Assembly (NCBI GenBank): GCA_036936605.1
Contig: JAUPFV010000005.1
Coordinates: forward strand, 190,400,958-190,464,957
DNA: 64,000 bases
Direction of reading: 5' to 3'
Source of the DNA: Limnanthes douglasii subsp. nivea
Lineage: Eukaryota > Streptophyta > Magnoliopsida > Brassicales > Limnanthaceae
The notes under the pieces: model-generated
Database searches by the model: none
What the model saw: the letters and a program-made list of their open reading frames with translations, nothing else
What the model was told of the DNA's origin: nothing
Program-made: the position numbers and the translations under genes
Part shown: positions 1 to 10,499 of the stretch, one piece after another
How positions within the stretch are numbered: the first letter of the stretch is position 1
How the letters are laid out: each line of letters opens with the position of its first letter

Positions 1-11
1 CGATGGAGAAT

Positions 12-20
12 TAGCAGTTT
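12..20 (+). other. gag stop codon TAG followed by CAG TTT, in frame with pol
   Basis: The TAG at 12-14 lies in the same frame as the following pol and is followed by CAG TTT CGG. The inner related element has TAG CAA TTA AGG at the matching place, 12 to 14 codons before a shared DDPR motif. The plant leaky-stop consensus is TAG CAR YYA, and this copy fits except for the last base. The stop is therefore read as the normal gag end with possible readthrough into pol, not as a damaging mutation. Confidence 0.65.
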
Positions 21-3000
21 CGGGGGTTGTCTTCAGGGGGTGCAGATGAGGGAATTGATGATCCGAGGTCAACCCCGAGTTCTGTGGTGGTAAATGAAAA
101 AATAGAAGAGTTTGTTTTCAGTAATGGCAGGGTACTTCGAATCGGGACTCTGTTGCCTTTATCAAAGCGAGAAAAATTGTTGAATTTTTTGTCTGAGAAT
201 TTGGATGTATTTGCTTGGAGGTCCGAACACGTAGTGGGGGTCCCAAGTGATATCATATGTCACAGCTTGGCGGTGGATCCGAAGATCAAACCGATAATTC
301 AAAAAGAAGAGCTTTTTCGTTGGAAAAATCCGAGGCCATAGTTGCTGAGGTAGATCGACTGTATAAGATGGGGCATATCAGGGAGTCCAATTATCCGAGG
401 TGGACGGCTAATCCTGTGGTGGTGAAAAAGAAGAGCGGAAAATGGTGAATGTGCATGGACTTCACAGATCTAAATAGAGCCTGTCCAAAAGATCCTTTTC
501 CAGTGCCTCGAATTGACCAGTTAGTGGATTCCACTTCGGGAAATAAAATCTTGACATTTATGGATGCTTTTTCAGGGTATAATCAGATTCGAATGAATCC
601 GGATGATGAAGAAAGCACAAATTTCATCACTGATCGAGGTTTGCACTGTTATAGAGTGATGTCGTTCGGATTAAAAAATGCTGGGTCAACATACTAGAGG
701 CTGATGAATAAGGCGTTTGCTTCACAGATAGGAAGGAATATCGAAGTGTACATCGATGATATGCTTGTCAAGAGCAAAAGTGATGATGAACACATTGATG
801 ATTTAGAAGAGACGTTTTTGAATCTCAGAGCCATACAATTGAAACTGAACCCAGAAAAATGTACATTTGGAGTTCGATCTGGTAAGTTCTTGGGGTACAT
901 GATTAGTGAAAGAGGAATCGAAGTGGACCCAGAACAGTTGAAGGCTCTGATATCAATGTCTTCACCTCGGAATATCAAAGAAGTGCAAATGTTAACGGGC
1001 AGGTTAGCAGCTTTGAACAGATTCATTTCTCGTTTTTTAGATAAGTGCTTCCCTTTTTTCCAGGTGCTGCGTCGACCAAATAATTTTGAGTGGACTTCGG
1101 ATTGTGAAGAAGCTTTTGTGAATATCAAAAATCTTTTGTCTTCTCCTGAAATATTGTCGAAGCCTCGAAAGGGTGAGCAACTATTTTTGTATATAGCAGT
1201 ATCGGATTATGCAGTAAGTGCAGTTCTGATCAGTGAGGATACGAGGGTTTCGAAGCCTGTCTACTATGTCAGTAAAAGTTTGGTTGATACTGAGAAACGA
1301 TATTTGAAGCTAGAAAAATTGGCACTGTGTATAGTAGTGGCAGCGAGAAAAATGCGTCCTTACTTCCAGGCACATACGATTGTGGTTCGAACTTCATACC
1401 CATTGAAAAATGTGTTGCAAAAGCCAGACATTTCAGGAAGGATGACTAAGTGGTCCGTAGAATTAGGAGATTTCGATGTGTTATTCTCTCCTCGAACGGC
1501 TATCAAAGCACAAGCCTTAGCAGACTTCTTGGTTGAGTTTCATTCGAGTAGACCTGAAGAGGAAAAAGGTGAAAAAGAGAGCATGAATCCGACGTGGACA
1601 GTACAAACAGATGGGGGATCTAGTAACAAAGGGTCAAGTGCAGGAGTTGAATTGGTAGCACCAACAGGGGAATTTATGTTTCAAGCTATTAAATTTGGAT
1701 TTCATGCTTCGAACAATGAAGGTGAATATGAAGCTGTGCTAGCAGGGTTGCGATTAGCAAAGATTTGTGGGGCAACATTTGTGCGCTTAGAAACAGATTC
1801 GCAGTTGGTAGTTAATCATGTTAAAGGGGTTTCCGAAGCTAAAAATGAACGTTTGGTTTTGTACTTGCAAGAACTACGAGGAATGATGGCACAATTTGAA
1901 AATGTCGAAGTGGGGCATATTCGAAGAGGTAACAACACAATGGCTGATTCTTTAGCAACAATGGCTTACTCTGAAGAATATCCATGGATCATGACACAAT
2001 CATCGCCCTCGATCATATCGAATTCTGAGCAGTGTGAGTTTGTTGATGAGGTAGTAAGTGGTCCGATGTGCACTCGAGGTGATTGGAGGTTTGACTTGTT
2101 AAACTTTATTTCGAAGGGAATATTACCTCTTTATAAACACTTGCTCAAGAAAATAAAGTATAAAGCTCTTGGCTATGTAGTATTGGACGGGGTATTGTAC
2201 AAAAGATCTCCGTCGAAACCTTTGCTACGATGTTTAAGTAAGCAAGAGTCTCAAAACATTCTATCTGAACTGCATGATGAAGATGGATCAGCTCATTGTG
2301 GATTCAAAGCTTTAACGCGTAGGGTATTGTTGGCAGGGTATTATTGGCCTACCATATTGCAGGATGCCAAAGTGTTAGTTCGAAGCTGTGATACTTGCCA
2401 AAGGTATGCAAATTTAATACATAAACCATCAGTACCCCTAATGACAATCTCAGAGGCGGTTCCTTTCGATAGGTGGGGGATTGATTTAGTAGGACCATTA
2501 CCTATGGCTTCTGGTGGAAGACAAATTATTATTGTCGCGGTCGATTATTTTTCGAAGTGGGCAGAAGCAGAACCTTTAGCTGGGACAAAAGCTAAGGATG
2601 TAATCAAGTTTATTCAAAGTAACATCTGCTACCGTTTTGGAGTTCCTCGAAAAATAACGACGGACAACGGTCCTCAATTTAATAACAAGGAAATGGACTC
2701 TTTTTGCTCTTCGAAAGGAATACAGCAATGCTTTTCTACTCCTTTCCACCCCCAAGCAAATGGGCAGGTGGAAGTTACGAATAGATCTATTTTGGATGGT
2801 TTGAAGAAAACTTTGGCAGGAGCAGCAGGGAAATGGCCAAATTATCTTCAAGAAGTGTTGTGGGCATATCGAACAACCCCTAGAGAGGCTACAAAAGAGA
2901 CTCATTTTTCTTTGGTATATGGAATGGACGCTGTGTGCCCTGCTGAATCTACATTGCCTTCCTACAGATTACTACGATATTCCGATGTGGATAATGATGA

Positions 3001-3319
3001 AGCTAGAAGGGTTGAGCTTGATTTGTTAGAGGAAAAAAGGGTCAAATCGCATTTGAATGTGGTCCATTATCAAACATTAATGAGAAGCAGGTACGATGCT
3101 AAAGTTAAGAGGAGAGAATTCAAAATTGGCGATCGAGTGTTACGAAAAGTATTTCTTCATACTAGGGACAAGCACCTCGGAAAATTGGCTCCAAATTGGG
3201 AAGGTCCTTACGAAGTTAAAATGAAGGTCAAACCAGGTTCCTACAGGTTGTCTCATCGAGAGGGGAGGATGCTCAAGCATCCTTGGAATATAGAGCATTT
3301 GAAATTGTACAGTGAGTAA
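15..3319 (+). pseudogene. pol: Tat-clade pol (RT, RNase H, archaeal-type RNase H, integrase), inactivated
   Basis: Polyprotein that would copy the element's RNA into DNA and integrate it. Seen in order: RT with the YIDD catalytic motif (about 747-758), a gypsy RNase H stretch (about 1170-1540), a second RNase H starting with a TDGG motif (about 1605) of the archaeal type found in Tat elements, an integrase zinc finger ending CDTCQR (about 2390), and the D,D,E catalytic core (WGIDLVGP near 2476, TDNGPQF near 2660, NGQVEVTN near 2762). Compared with the intact inner copy, it has a one-base frameshift near 305, a TGA at 446-448 replacing an Arg codon and a TAG at 695-697 replacing a Gln codon; both look like C-to-T changes. 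From 704 to the natural stop it is open (871 aa). The element cannot make its own RT. Confidence 0.92.
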
Positions 3320-3551
3320 AACCGAACTTTGAATTTTTGTAAAACAGACATACTCTTTCCTTATCTGTTGGCCCAGAAAGGTTTTAACGAGGTGTCTGGT
3401 TAATATTGAATCTTTTAATAAAATTTCTTTTGGCCATTGGTTGTTTACTATGATGGGTGATTTATTATTTTGGTGACTTGGCAAAGATTGATCATCTTTG
3501 AAAGTTGACCAAGAATAATTTTCCGAAGCAATAGCTTCGAAGAAACAACCA
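3320..3551 (+). other. post-pol 3' untranslated block conserved with inner element
   Basis: No gene. The stretch around 3351-3415 shares landmarks with the region after pol of the inner element (minus strand, about 10610-10510): an ACTCTTTCC motif, then a TTGG, then GGTTTTAA followed by GAGG, then an AT-rich TTAATA segment. Conservation between otherwise divergent copies suggests an RNA or DNA function, possibly 3' processing or packaging. That role is inferred. Confidence 0.5.
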
Positions 3552-3730
3552 AATTTTCGAGGTGCCATGTCTTATGAGTGCATCTAATTTTCGAGGTGCC
3601 ACGTCTTATGAGTGCATCTAATTTTCGAGGTGCCACGTCTTATGAGTGCATCTAATTTTTGAGGTGCCACGTCTTATGAATACATCTAATTTTCGAGGTG
3701 CCACGTTTTATGAATGCATCTATTTTTCGA
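3552..3730 (+). repeat. 34-bp tandem repeat, 5.3 copies
   Basis: Five copies of a 34-bp unit (3552-3585, 3586-3619, 3620-3653, 3654-3687, 3688-3721) plus a 9-base partial. Each contains the core TTCGAGGTGCCACGT and ends GCATCT or a close variant; copies differ at one to four positions. The array lies between the 3' end of pol and the 3' end of the antisense gene. Tandem repeats in this 3' region are known from Tat/Ogre elements and can seed satellite DNA. Confidence 0.95.
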
Positions 3731-5288
3731 AACGACAAGTTTAAATAAGTACACCAGAAGTTTAAAATATTAAAAAAAAGTTGCTTGTTTGTCGAATAAA
3801 ACATAAAGCTTACAAAAAGGGAGAAAACTACTTAGCCAAATACACACAAAAAAAACAAGCATGACATGCCTAATCTATTCGGCATCTTCTTCTTCCGATG
3901 ACCCTTCCGAAGCATCTTCTTCTTCTGAGGAGCTTGGTGGCACCTCGAATGCTTCCTTTGGGCGACTTTCTTCTGGAACTTGTTTCCAAAGGTCCGTTAA
4001 ATCCAGCCTTGGACAGGTAGCATGAACCTCTCGAAGAAGTTGAATAGCTGTATCAGTTTGAGCTTTCTTGATACCTTCAAGCATTAAAGAACCAACAGCG
4101 GCTTCGGCCTTTTTGACGACAGCATTCTTTTCTTCCTCGAATCCTGTTCGAAGCGTGGTCAGCTGAGTTTGGCAATTTTCTAGTTTCTCCTGAGTTTCTT
4201 TGACAAGTTTCTCAGCATCGGAAGCTTTTTTCTTCTCTTCGGAAATAGCAGTAGAATGTTGAGACTTTAGACTTTCAAGAGCCAGTCGATGAGCAGTCTC
4301 AAGAGCTTCGATTTCTTCTTTATTCTCTTTAAGAAGCTTTCCTTTTTCAGCTTCGAAATCTTGAAGTGCTTTATTTTTCGAAGTCTTTTCAGACTCTGTC
4401 TCCTTTTTGCTCTTGACTAGCTCTTGTGCAAGGAGCTCCAATTGGGTTTGAGAATTGTTTACCTCTTCACATAATTTCTTGGCTGCAGCACTTAAACTTG
4501 TAAAAGGGCGAAGAATCGAAGTTACCTCATCGGATCTGTTAGGATTGGGCAAGTTCGATGAGTGATGATAAACAGGAACGATTGCATTGGATTTTGAAGT
4601 TGTGGCAGCATCGGCAGAAGTCAATGGAATGGTGTTGATAGGTCGAAAATCTTCACCCGTGGCTGCAAAATCTCCGCTCGAATTTAAATCTTCGAAGTTA
4701 AGATAATCAATTTCCTGGCTATCTCCCAATGCCAATCCCCCTTGAGGATTTTCTTCCACAAAGATTTTTTCATGCACCTCGGAAGCCAATACCTCCTCGA
4801 GCATATCAGCTTCGTTCTTTTTCTGTGGAGTAATGGACTTCTTCTTTTTCTTTTTGGGAGTATTGCTTTCTTTCTTTTTCTTTTGTGCAGGTTCGTCTTC
4901 TTCGGATATGGGGTGAAGTTGAGATGCAGATGCTTTTCGCTTTCCTGCAGTCTTCGAATGGTTGGAAGGTTTAGCCTTGATTGTGTTGGGTTTTTTTAGG
5001 GTTTGTTTTCCCTTCTTCTTCAGTGGTAGGTGGCTTTCACTTCGATTCCTGGTGGGAAGGTAGCATTTCCCATCTGGTGCAAGTATTCTCTGAACTGCTA
5101 GGATAGGATCCGGGAGGATCATCGGATCTTGAGGGAAGTCAGCTCCTAAGGATATACGCCAGAGATGGCTGTTGACAAAGTTGATCGGCTCAAAGGCTGA
5201 GTGAAAGCCATTTCCCCAGGACTTTTCTGCCCACTCAGCCATTTGCTGGAAGATGACCTTGGCATCTTTTCGACGACTTTTAAATCGC

Positions 5289-5374
5289 CTCGGAATTTCT
5301 AAGAAAAAGGGGGGATAAACAGTTAGATAAATAAACTTGATTAATTTGGCTAAGTTTAAAAAAAAAGGTGTTAC
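5289..5374 (-). other. predicted intron of the outer antisense gene
   Basis: Without splicing, exon 1 would stop at 5371-5373. A GT donor at 5374-5373 and an AG acceptor at 5290-5289 (86 bp, T-rich) join the two open frames exactly. A second AG ten bases earlier (5300-5299) would not keep the frame with this donor. The acceptor context CGAG|GCG is shared with the third copy at 62788-62790. The inner copy also needs a GT-AG intron here (8543-8621). Confidence 0.7.
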
Positions 5375-6352
5375 TTATTGCTATCTCTCCAAGTAAGGGT
5401 GAGTTTTGAGGGATTGGCATCGGAAATCTCTTTGCCATTTTCCCAAGCTCCTGATAAGAAGACGAATCTTTGCTTCCAAAATATATCAGCTTCGAGGAGG
5501 TCGTCGATAATTTTTAAATCATCCTCCAGAGTTAGGTAATAGAACGGCAAAACTGGCCCATTAGAAACTTTGGTCACCGAGATGAAGTCTTCAATTTCGA
5601 GGGGAATGCCTCCCAGCCTTGACACCATGATAGCAGAGAATAAGGTAAAAAGCTGGTTTGGAGTGACTTGTGTTGGACACAACCTATGAATTTCAAAGTA
5701 CCTCACTATCATCGGATCGAGGGGAAATCGAAGTCCCCAGTTGAAAAGCTCAGGGTAGACTACCAGCTCGTCTTTCTGACAGCTCAGAGGTGTCTCTCCT
5801 TCTACTGGTAGTCGAAGATTCATGTTATCGGTTAATCCCCATAGTTTTTTGAGCTTCTCTTTCTCTGACTCGAGGTAGTAAATATAGGATACATTCTTTA
5901 GGGCAAGAATGTACGGAGGAGAAAGTGATTTAAGATTTTCTTGAACTAAGGAAGCAACGTCCTCGGGGAGTGTAATGAGAGGTTTCTTCCCTCGAATCTT
6001 CTTCGGAGGAACCACGCCGTCAGCCTCGGATTCCTCTTCGGTATCAGATTTAGTAGCTTCAGAATCATTTTCTTTGTTGTTGTCCTCCTCGGTGGCTTCA
6101 TTAGAATGACTTCGGATTTGAGTCTCATGTTGAGTCACAAGAATTGGCTGACTACTCTCTGGTGTAATGTCAACCACTTCTTTTGGGGGAGGAGAAAAGG
6201 TCTCTGCATAATCACGCATTGCTAGAAAGGTCAATTTTTTGCGTGGTTTAACTTTAACAGCTTCAGTTTGAAGGGTAAGTGATTTGGGTTGAAATTTTCT
6301 AGTTTCTTCGAATTGTGGGATAGGCGATTTGAGTTGTGGATTTTTATCAGTT

Positions 6353-6357
6353 GATGG
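6353..6357 (+). repeat. target-site duplication GATGG of the inner Tat element
   Basis: GATGG at 6353-6357 and again at 17129-17133, flanking the two LTRs directly. Five bases is the usual length for Ty3/gypsy integration. Removing the element and one copy restores the reading frame of the antisense gene. Confidence 0.95.
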
Positions 6358-6687
6358 TGATGAGTGAATAGCTGTCAAAAGAATATATTTCGGATCTAGG
6401 ACCTGATATGACTAGAGAGAGAAAGTGTAGAGAGATAAAGTAGTCTTTTTGTAAAGAAAATATTCCATACCATTTTAGGCAAATGGGTCCTCCTTTTATA
6501 GTAAAATATGGAGGACCCGTTTAAGCTCTCAATGGGCCATCATCACATGTCGATGGGCCTCCCCTAACTACTTTATTTTTGCATATTAGTCCCTGAAGAA
6601 CCTTGACTGCTCATTTAATTATATTGACTATTTATCTATCACATTGTTACCCCTATCTCTATAAATCGGCGAATTCCGCCCTCATCA
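6358..6687 (-). repeat. 3' LTR of the inner Tat element
   Basis: 330 bp, TGATGAG...CTCATCA. Differs from the partner LTR only at 6667. On the minus strand it holds a TATA box ACTATAAAAGG, centred in a perfect inverted repeat (6485-6493 against 6510-6518), and a CT-rich stretch downstream of it. Confidence 0.96.
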
Positions 6688-6699
6688 GTAGCCCCCCAG
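6688..6699 (-). promoter_or_regulatory. polypurine tract of the inner Tat element
   Basis: On the minus strand reads CTGGGGGGCTAC, directly before the 3' LTR start TGATGAGG. Same core GGGGGGCTAC as the outer element. Confidence 0.85.
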
Positions 6700-7089
6700 T
6701 CTTCGGGAACTATCAGGAGCGGAGACTTTTCAGAAGCATTTTTACCGTTCATCCGTCCTTATCTTGGCTTTCCGATCCCGCTGGTTTCAACTTCCCGACG
6801 CGATAGGAAAAGGCTTCTCTGGACTCCTTCCCGCACCTCCTCTTCTTGTGTTGTGGGCTTTCATCTTTAAGCCTTTCTTAATGGGCCAAGCTTTCTTGCC
6901 AGCCCCGGTAGTGGCGGCCCATTCCTACGCGGTGCTTGGAACAGGTGCTTACGTCAAGGCTCGTCAGAACTGGGTCGACACGCGTCAAGGGTTAATTGAC
7001 CATCCTTCTGACAGGCTAGGCTCCTAGGAGACTCTTCGTCTTCCCGCTGTGTTTCTGTCGATTGATATCCCCCGCTCTTCCATGCTTCC
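6700..7089. other. upstream region of the inner antisense gene
   Basis: GC-richer noncoding sequence between the polypurine tract and the antisense TATA box; short open frames here have no recognisable product. Expected to hold the upstream promoter of the antisense gene and, on the other strand, the end of the gag-pol transcript. Confidence 0.4.
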
Positions 7090-7100
7090 CTATAAATACC
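7090..7100 (+). promoter_or_regulatory. TATA box of the inner antisense gene
   Basis: CTATAAATACC, identical to the 11-mer upstream of the outer copy (minus strand, 17657-17647). The ATG at 7216 is 115 bases further on. The leader contains a CTTCTG/CAGAAG hairpin (7110-7128) and GA repeats (7133-7177). Confidence 0.7.
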
Positions 7101-7215
7101 CCAAAGCCTTCTGCGTCTCTCAGAAGCTTTTTAGAGAGAGAAAAGACGCTGCCAGAGCATTTCTAGAGAGAGAGAGTGAATTTGCCCGACCCTTCCTTGC
7201 TTTGGCTCTTGTTGC

Positions 7216-8566
7216 ATGAAACCCGGACGATCGCAGAAAAAACCGACCAAGAAAAAAGGATCTGAGTGGAGCTTCGAACAGTGGTCTAGTATTGGCGATA
7301 GAGCAGAGGAGTACCGACGCGCTGGTCTGATCTGGGGGTCCAACTCCAAACCTTTCGTTCCCGCTCCACCTCCTCACGACCCTGTCCTACCTACCCCGGT
7401 TCCCGCAGAAGTTTTCCTCGCTTCCGATCTTTCCATTTCTACGACTCCCGAAGCTGGTCAATCTCCAGAGCCCATCGTCCTTTCCTCTAGCGACAGTTCT
7501 TTCCATTCCCCATCGGTTCGCCCGGAAAATCCGACCCAGTCTTCCACAAACTTGCCTATTCCCCGACGTGCTCGTAAATCTACCTTTCTGACTATGGGGG
7601 AAGACGAATTACTCCAATACACGGAAGGAGGTAATAGTCCCGAAATGGTTCAGCTTACGCCCTCGATTAGAGGATTTCGGACCGGTATTAACACTGCGGT
7701 CACTTTTTTAGGTCTGCCCAAGATGCAGCTGACACCCAAGCAAGTTGAGGAGGCTCATAAAGCCATGGCTCGCGGTATTCCCGATGCTTCTTCCTCCCAG
7801 GTTCGACCATCTGATACAAGCGCTGCTGTTGACCGCTGCTCTGACCCGGTTCCGACCCATGAAGCTGGAGAGCCCGAGGTCGATATTGCTCCCGCGGGGG
7901 AATGTATTGCCGCAGCGTGCCACGCAGCTAATAACCAGGATGATCCCTGGCCCGAGGCGGTCAGATCTGCTGTTTCGACTAAATACTTTGACTGGCTTTT
8001 GACCAGGGACGTAGTTTCTCTCTTCGAGGGGAAGTACCTCTACTTCCCTGAGTCCGATCACGAGGAGATGCTGATTCGCTGGGGAATCCCTGAGTGTGTC
8101 ACCGTTCGATTCCCGACCCCGGGGGAGACACCCGTTCACGTCAGACCCAGAGAAATCGTGGTGTTCACAGAATTGTTCAACTGGGGTCTGCGCTTTCCCC
8201 TGGACCCCGAGATTGCGCTCTACTTCCGCACTCTTCAAATCTGCCCATCGCAGCTGACGCCCAATGCGTGGTACACCCTGATGTCCTGCATCATGGCTTC
8301 CCGCCTCTCTGGTCGAGCTATGCCGATGGAGGAGTATATCGCGATGTCGGGTCTGTCGAAATCCCCGAAGTCACCCTTCTTCTATTCCTCTCTTGGCAAT
8401 AAATGGAAAATTGTCAACGACTTTTTAGAGGGGGACAAGGGGTGGAAGCATCGGTTCGTTTTTTTGAGCGGGTGCTGGGAGAACGGGCTTCCATACACGA
8501 AGGAAAATCCGAGGCAGATCCTGCGGTCTTGGGTCCATGATGGTACTGCCCCTTTACTCACCAATA

Positions 8567-8599
<33 letters not shown>

Positions 8600-9883
8600 A
8601 ACGTTCTGATCCGTTGCGTAGTGTCGAAGGACTGGCTGCAGGGGGTAAAGAAGGACCATGCAAAAGCTGCGGAAGACACCTTTGAGGTGCTGAAAAATTA
8701 TGCCCGGACGAATTGGGGTCGGGGCATGCACCGCACCTTCATGGACAAGAATCTGTTCTTGAGCAACCTTTGGCGGTGCTCATCCGAGGTGCTAACAATT
8801 GAACGGCTGCGGGAACCCCCAAACCTCGACGAGATGTTCATCCGAACCGGCCGCCCTGGGTACATACTGTACTTGCCTAAGCGGAATAAGGCGCCCAGCA
8901 AGCGTCCCAAGTCAGAGGAGGACGGGAAGGAGCCTGAAGTCGGACCCGAAGCTGAGAGTAACCCGATCAGGGTGGCCGCACCGGTGGATCCAGCGGAGGT
9001 GAGTCAGAACCCGGTCGCAGCGCCGAAGAGGAAGAATCGTGCGGAGATGGACGGGTCCAAGCTAAAGAAAGCCAAGGCTGTGGCAAAGGGTCCAGTGGTA
9101 GTCAGCGCTGAGGCGATTGCTTCAGGACCCGCCCTCTTGGACTACGTCGAAAGTGGGGATCCGGCCGCGGTCGATGTTGTCTCTATCCCGGACGACGCTG
9201 AGCCTCCCAAAGATGTTGGCCCTGATGCTTCGTCGTCGAGCGGCCCCAAATTCCCGGTGCTAACGACGATGGGAAGTCCGCACCCTTTTCCGCTTCGAAG
9301 CACTGATGGGCTAGCAATGTCGCTGTACAGCTTGCTGGTACTGATTGCTTTGAAAGAGCGCCGGGCTAGAGGTCTTGGCAAGAAGTTATCCGAGGCAGAG
9401 GCAAAAATTTCCCGTCTCTCCACGCAGGCGAAGACTGCTGAAGAGGCCCTGGTTGTGGCGGAAGGTCGGATTGCTGAGGCTGAGCGGCTAGCCGCCGAAG
9501 CTAAGGTGGCCGCGGAAACGGCAAAGCGGGCGATGGAGTCGGCGCAGGAAACTGCCCGAACTGCAGAGAGTGCGGCGGTTATCGCTGAAACGGCGAAGAA
9601 AGCCGCGGAAGACCGTGCCTCAGCCCTAGCATCGGAGGTTCAGAAGTTGAAATCCTCGAACAAAGCCTTCCTCGACCGATGCAGACTGTGGTCGGACCAA
9701 GATGCCGCAGCCTCCAAGGCCGCATATGTTCTGTCGCTCCACAACCGGTACCCGGACCTTCATCTTGGTTCGTTATGGCTTGATGTGCCGGAAAAGGATC
9801 GTCCCGAGGGGATCGTAGTGGAGGAATCCGATGAGGCGGATGATGAAGAAGGAAACGAGGAAAGCGAAGGTGGGGACCAGTGA
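7216..9883 (+). CDS. inner antisense gene, spliced (Transposase_28-like protein with coiled coil)
   Basis: Gene on the strand opposite gag-pol, between pol and the 3' LTR. Exon 1 runs 7216-8542 and exon 2 8622-9883; the GT...AG intron (8543-8621, 79 bp) contains an AT dinucleotide run and a long T run. Joined exons give 863 codons in one frame. Exon 1: basic N-terminus, then RKSTFLTM (about 7576), then the conserved core (LFNWGLRFPLDP near 8175; SGCWENG near 8466) shared with the outer and third copies. Exon 2: KDHAKAAEDTF, a KKAK basic patch (about 9064), a long Ala/Glu coiled coil (about 9360-9660) and an acidic C-terminus. Antisense extra genes are known in this branch; biochemical function is not. 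Intact here, which implies selection. Confidence 0.88.
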
Positions 9884-10134
9884 TGCAGTTTTCCTTTTTT
9901 GGTGTTTTTCTCTATTTTTTGAAAACGTGTTGTAGACCTTTGGGGGCCGCGGCCCCCCATATTTTGTACTTATTTGATTTTGGGAGCCACGGGGCTCCCT
10001 GTATGAATGGTGGTTTATTTTGCTAAGTATCGTGTTGTAGGTCTAAATCTTTGATGTAGGTCGGTAAAACAGCTTAACCAGGTCTGTAAATCGATTTTCA
10101 TTGAAGGTGAGTTCAGAGGGTCTGGAAGGCTAAA
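9884..10134. other. 3' flank of the inner antisense gene
   Basis: No gene. Includes an inverted-repeat stretch GGGGGCCGCGGCCCCC at 9942-9957 and a related GGGAGCCACGGGGCTCCC at 9981-9998 just past the antisense stop codon, then decayed copies of the 88-bp unit. The G+C hairpins followed by T-rich sequence could help end or process the antisense transcript; this is inferred. Confidence 0.45.
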
Positions 10135-10444
10135 CGTAGATCGGTACGAACCGAAAAACTCTTAGAGTTCTGTAGATCGACTCATCGTCGAAAATCTTTC
10201 CAACGGGTCGGAAAAATCAAAATGTAGATCGGTAAAAACCGAAAAACTCTTAGAGTTCTGTAGATCGACTCATCGTCGAAAATCTTTCCAACGGGTCGGA
10301 AAAATCAAAATGTAGATCGGTAAAAACCGAAAAACTCTTAGAGTTCTGTAGATTGACTCATCGTCGAAAATCTTTCCAACGGGTCGGAAAAATCAAAATG
10401 TAGATCGGTAAAAACCGAAAAACTCTTAGAGTTCCGTAAATCGA
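10135..10444 (+). repeat. 88-bp tandem repeat, about 3.5 copies
   Basis: Units start at 10135, 10223, 10311 and 10399 (the last is partial). Copies two to four are almost identical; the first differs at a few bases. Each unit holds small palindromes such as AACTCTTAGAGTT and GGTAAAAACC. A further degenerate unit can be seen at about 10030-10134. The array lies between the convergent 3' ends of pol and the antisense gene, the same location as the unrelated 34-bp array of the outer element. Confidence 0.95.
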
Positions 10445-10499
10445 CTGTAAAAGAGACGATGGCGCCCAGCTCGTCAGCTGTCCACCGCCGTAAATGAAT

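Larger units (their letters stand above)
3875..6357 (-). pseudogene. outer antisense gene, 3' part (Transposase_28-like core, intron, coiled-coil exon 2)
   Basis: Downstream part of a gene on the strand opposite gag-pol; its 5' part is at 17129-17475, separated by the inner retrotransposon. Exon 1 continues from 6352 to 5375 and holds the conserved core (LFNWGLRFPLDP near 5735; ENGK near 5435), matching the family called putative gypsy-type transposase (PF04195-like). A short intron follows. Exon 2 (5288-3875) has a basic KKK-rich stretch (near 4800-4870), a long Glu/Lys coiled coil (about 4500-4080) and an acidic tail of Ser and Glu. Exons add up in frame to about 912 aa, with no stop codon found, so the only damage is the insertion. 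The true function is unknown; a DNA-binding or regulatory role is a guess from the basic N-terminus. Confidence 0.85.

Noticed and set aside
446..448. TGA in outer pol considered as a recoding site
   Set aside because: It replaces a conserved Arg codon in the RT, fits C-to-T decay, and the intact relative has a sense codon.
10135..10444. Regular repeats considered as a CRISPR array
   Set aside because: Plant nuclear context, direct head-to-tail units without unique spacers, and internal to a retroelement.
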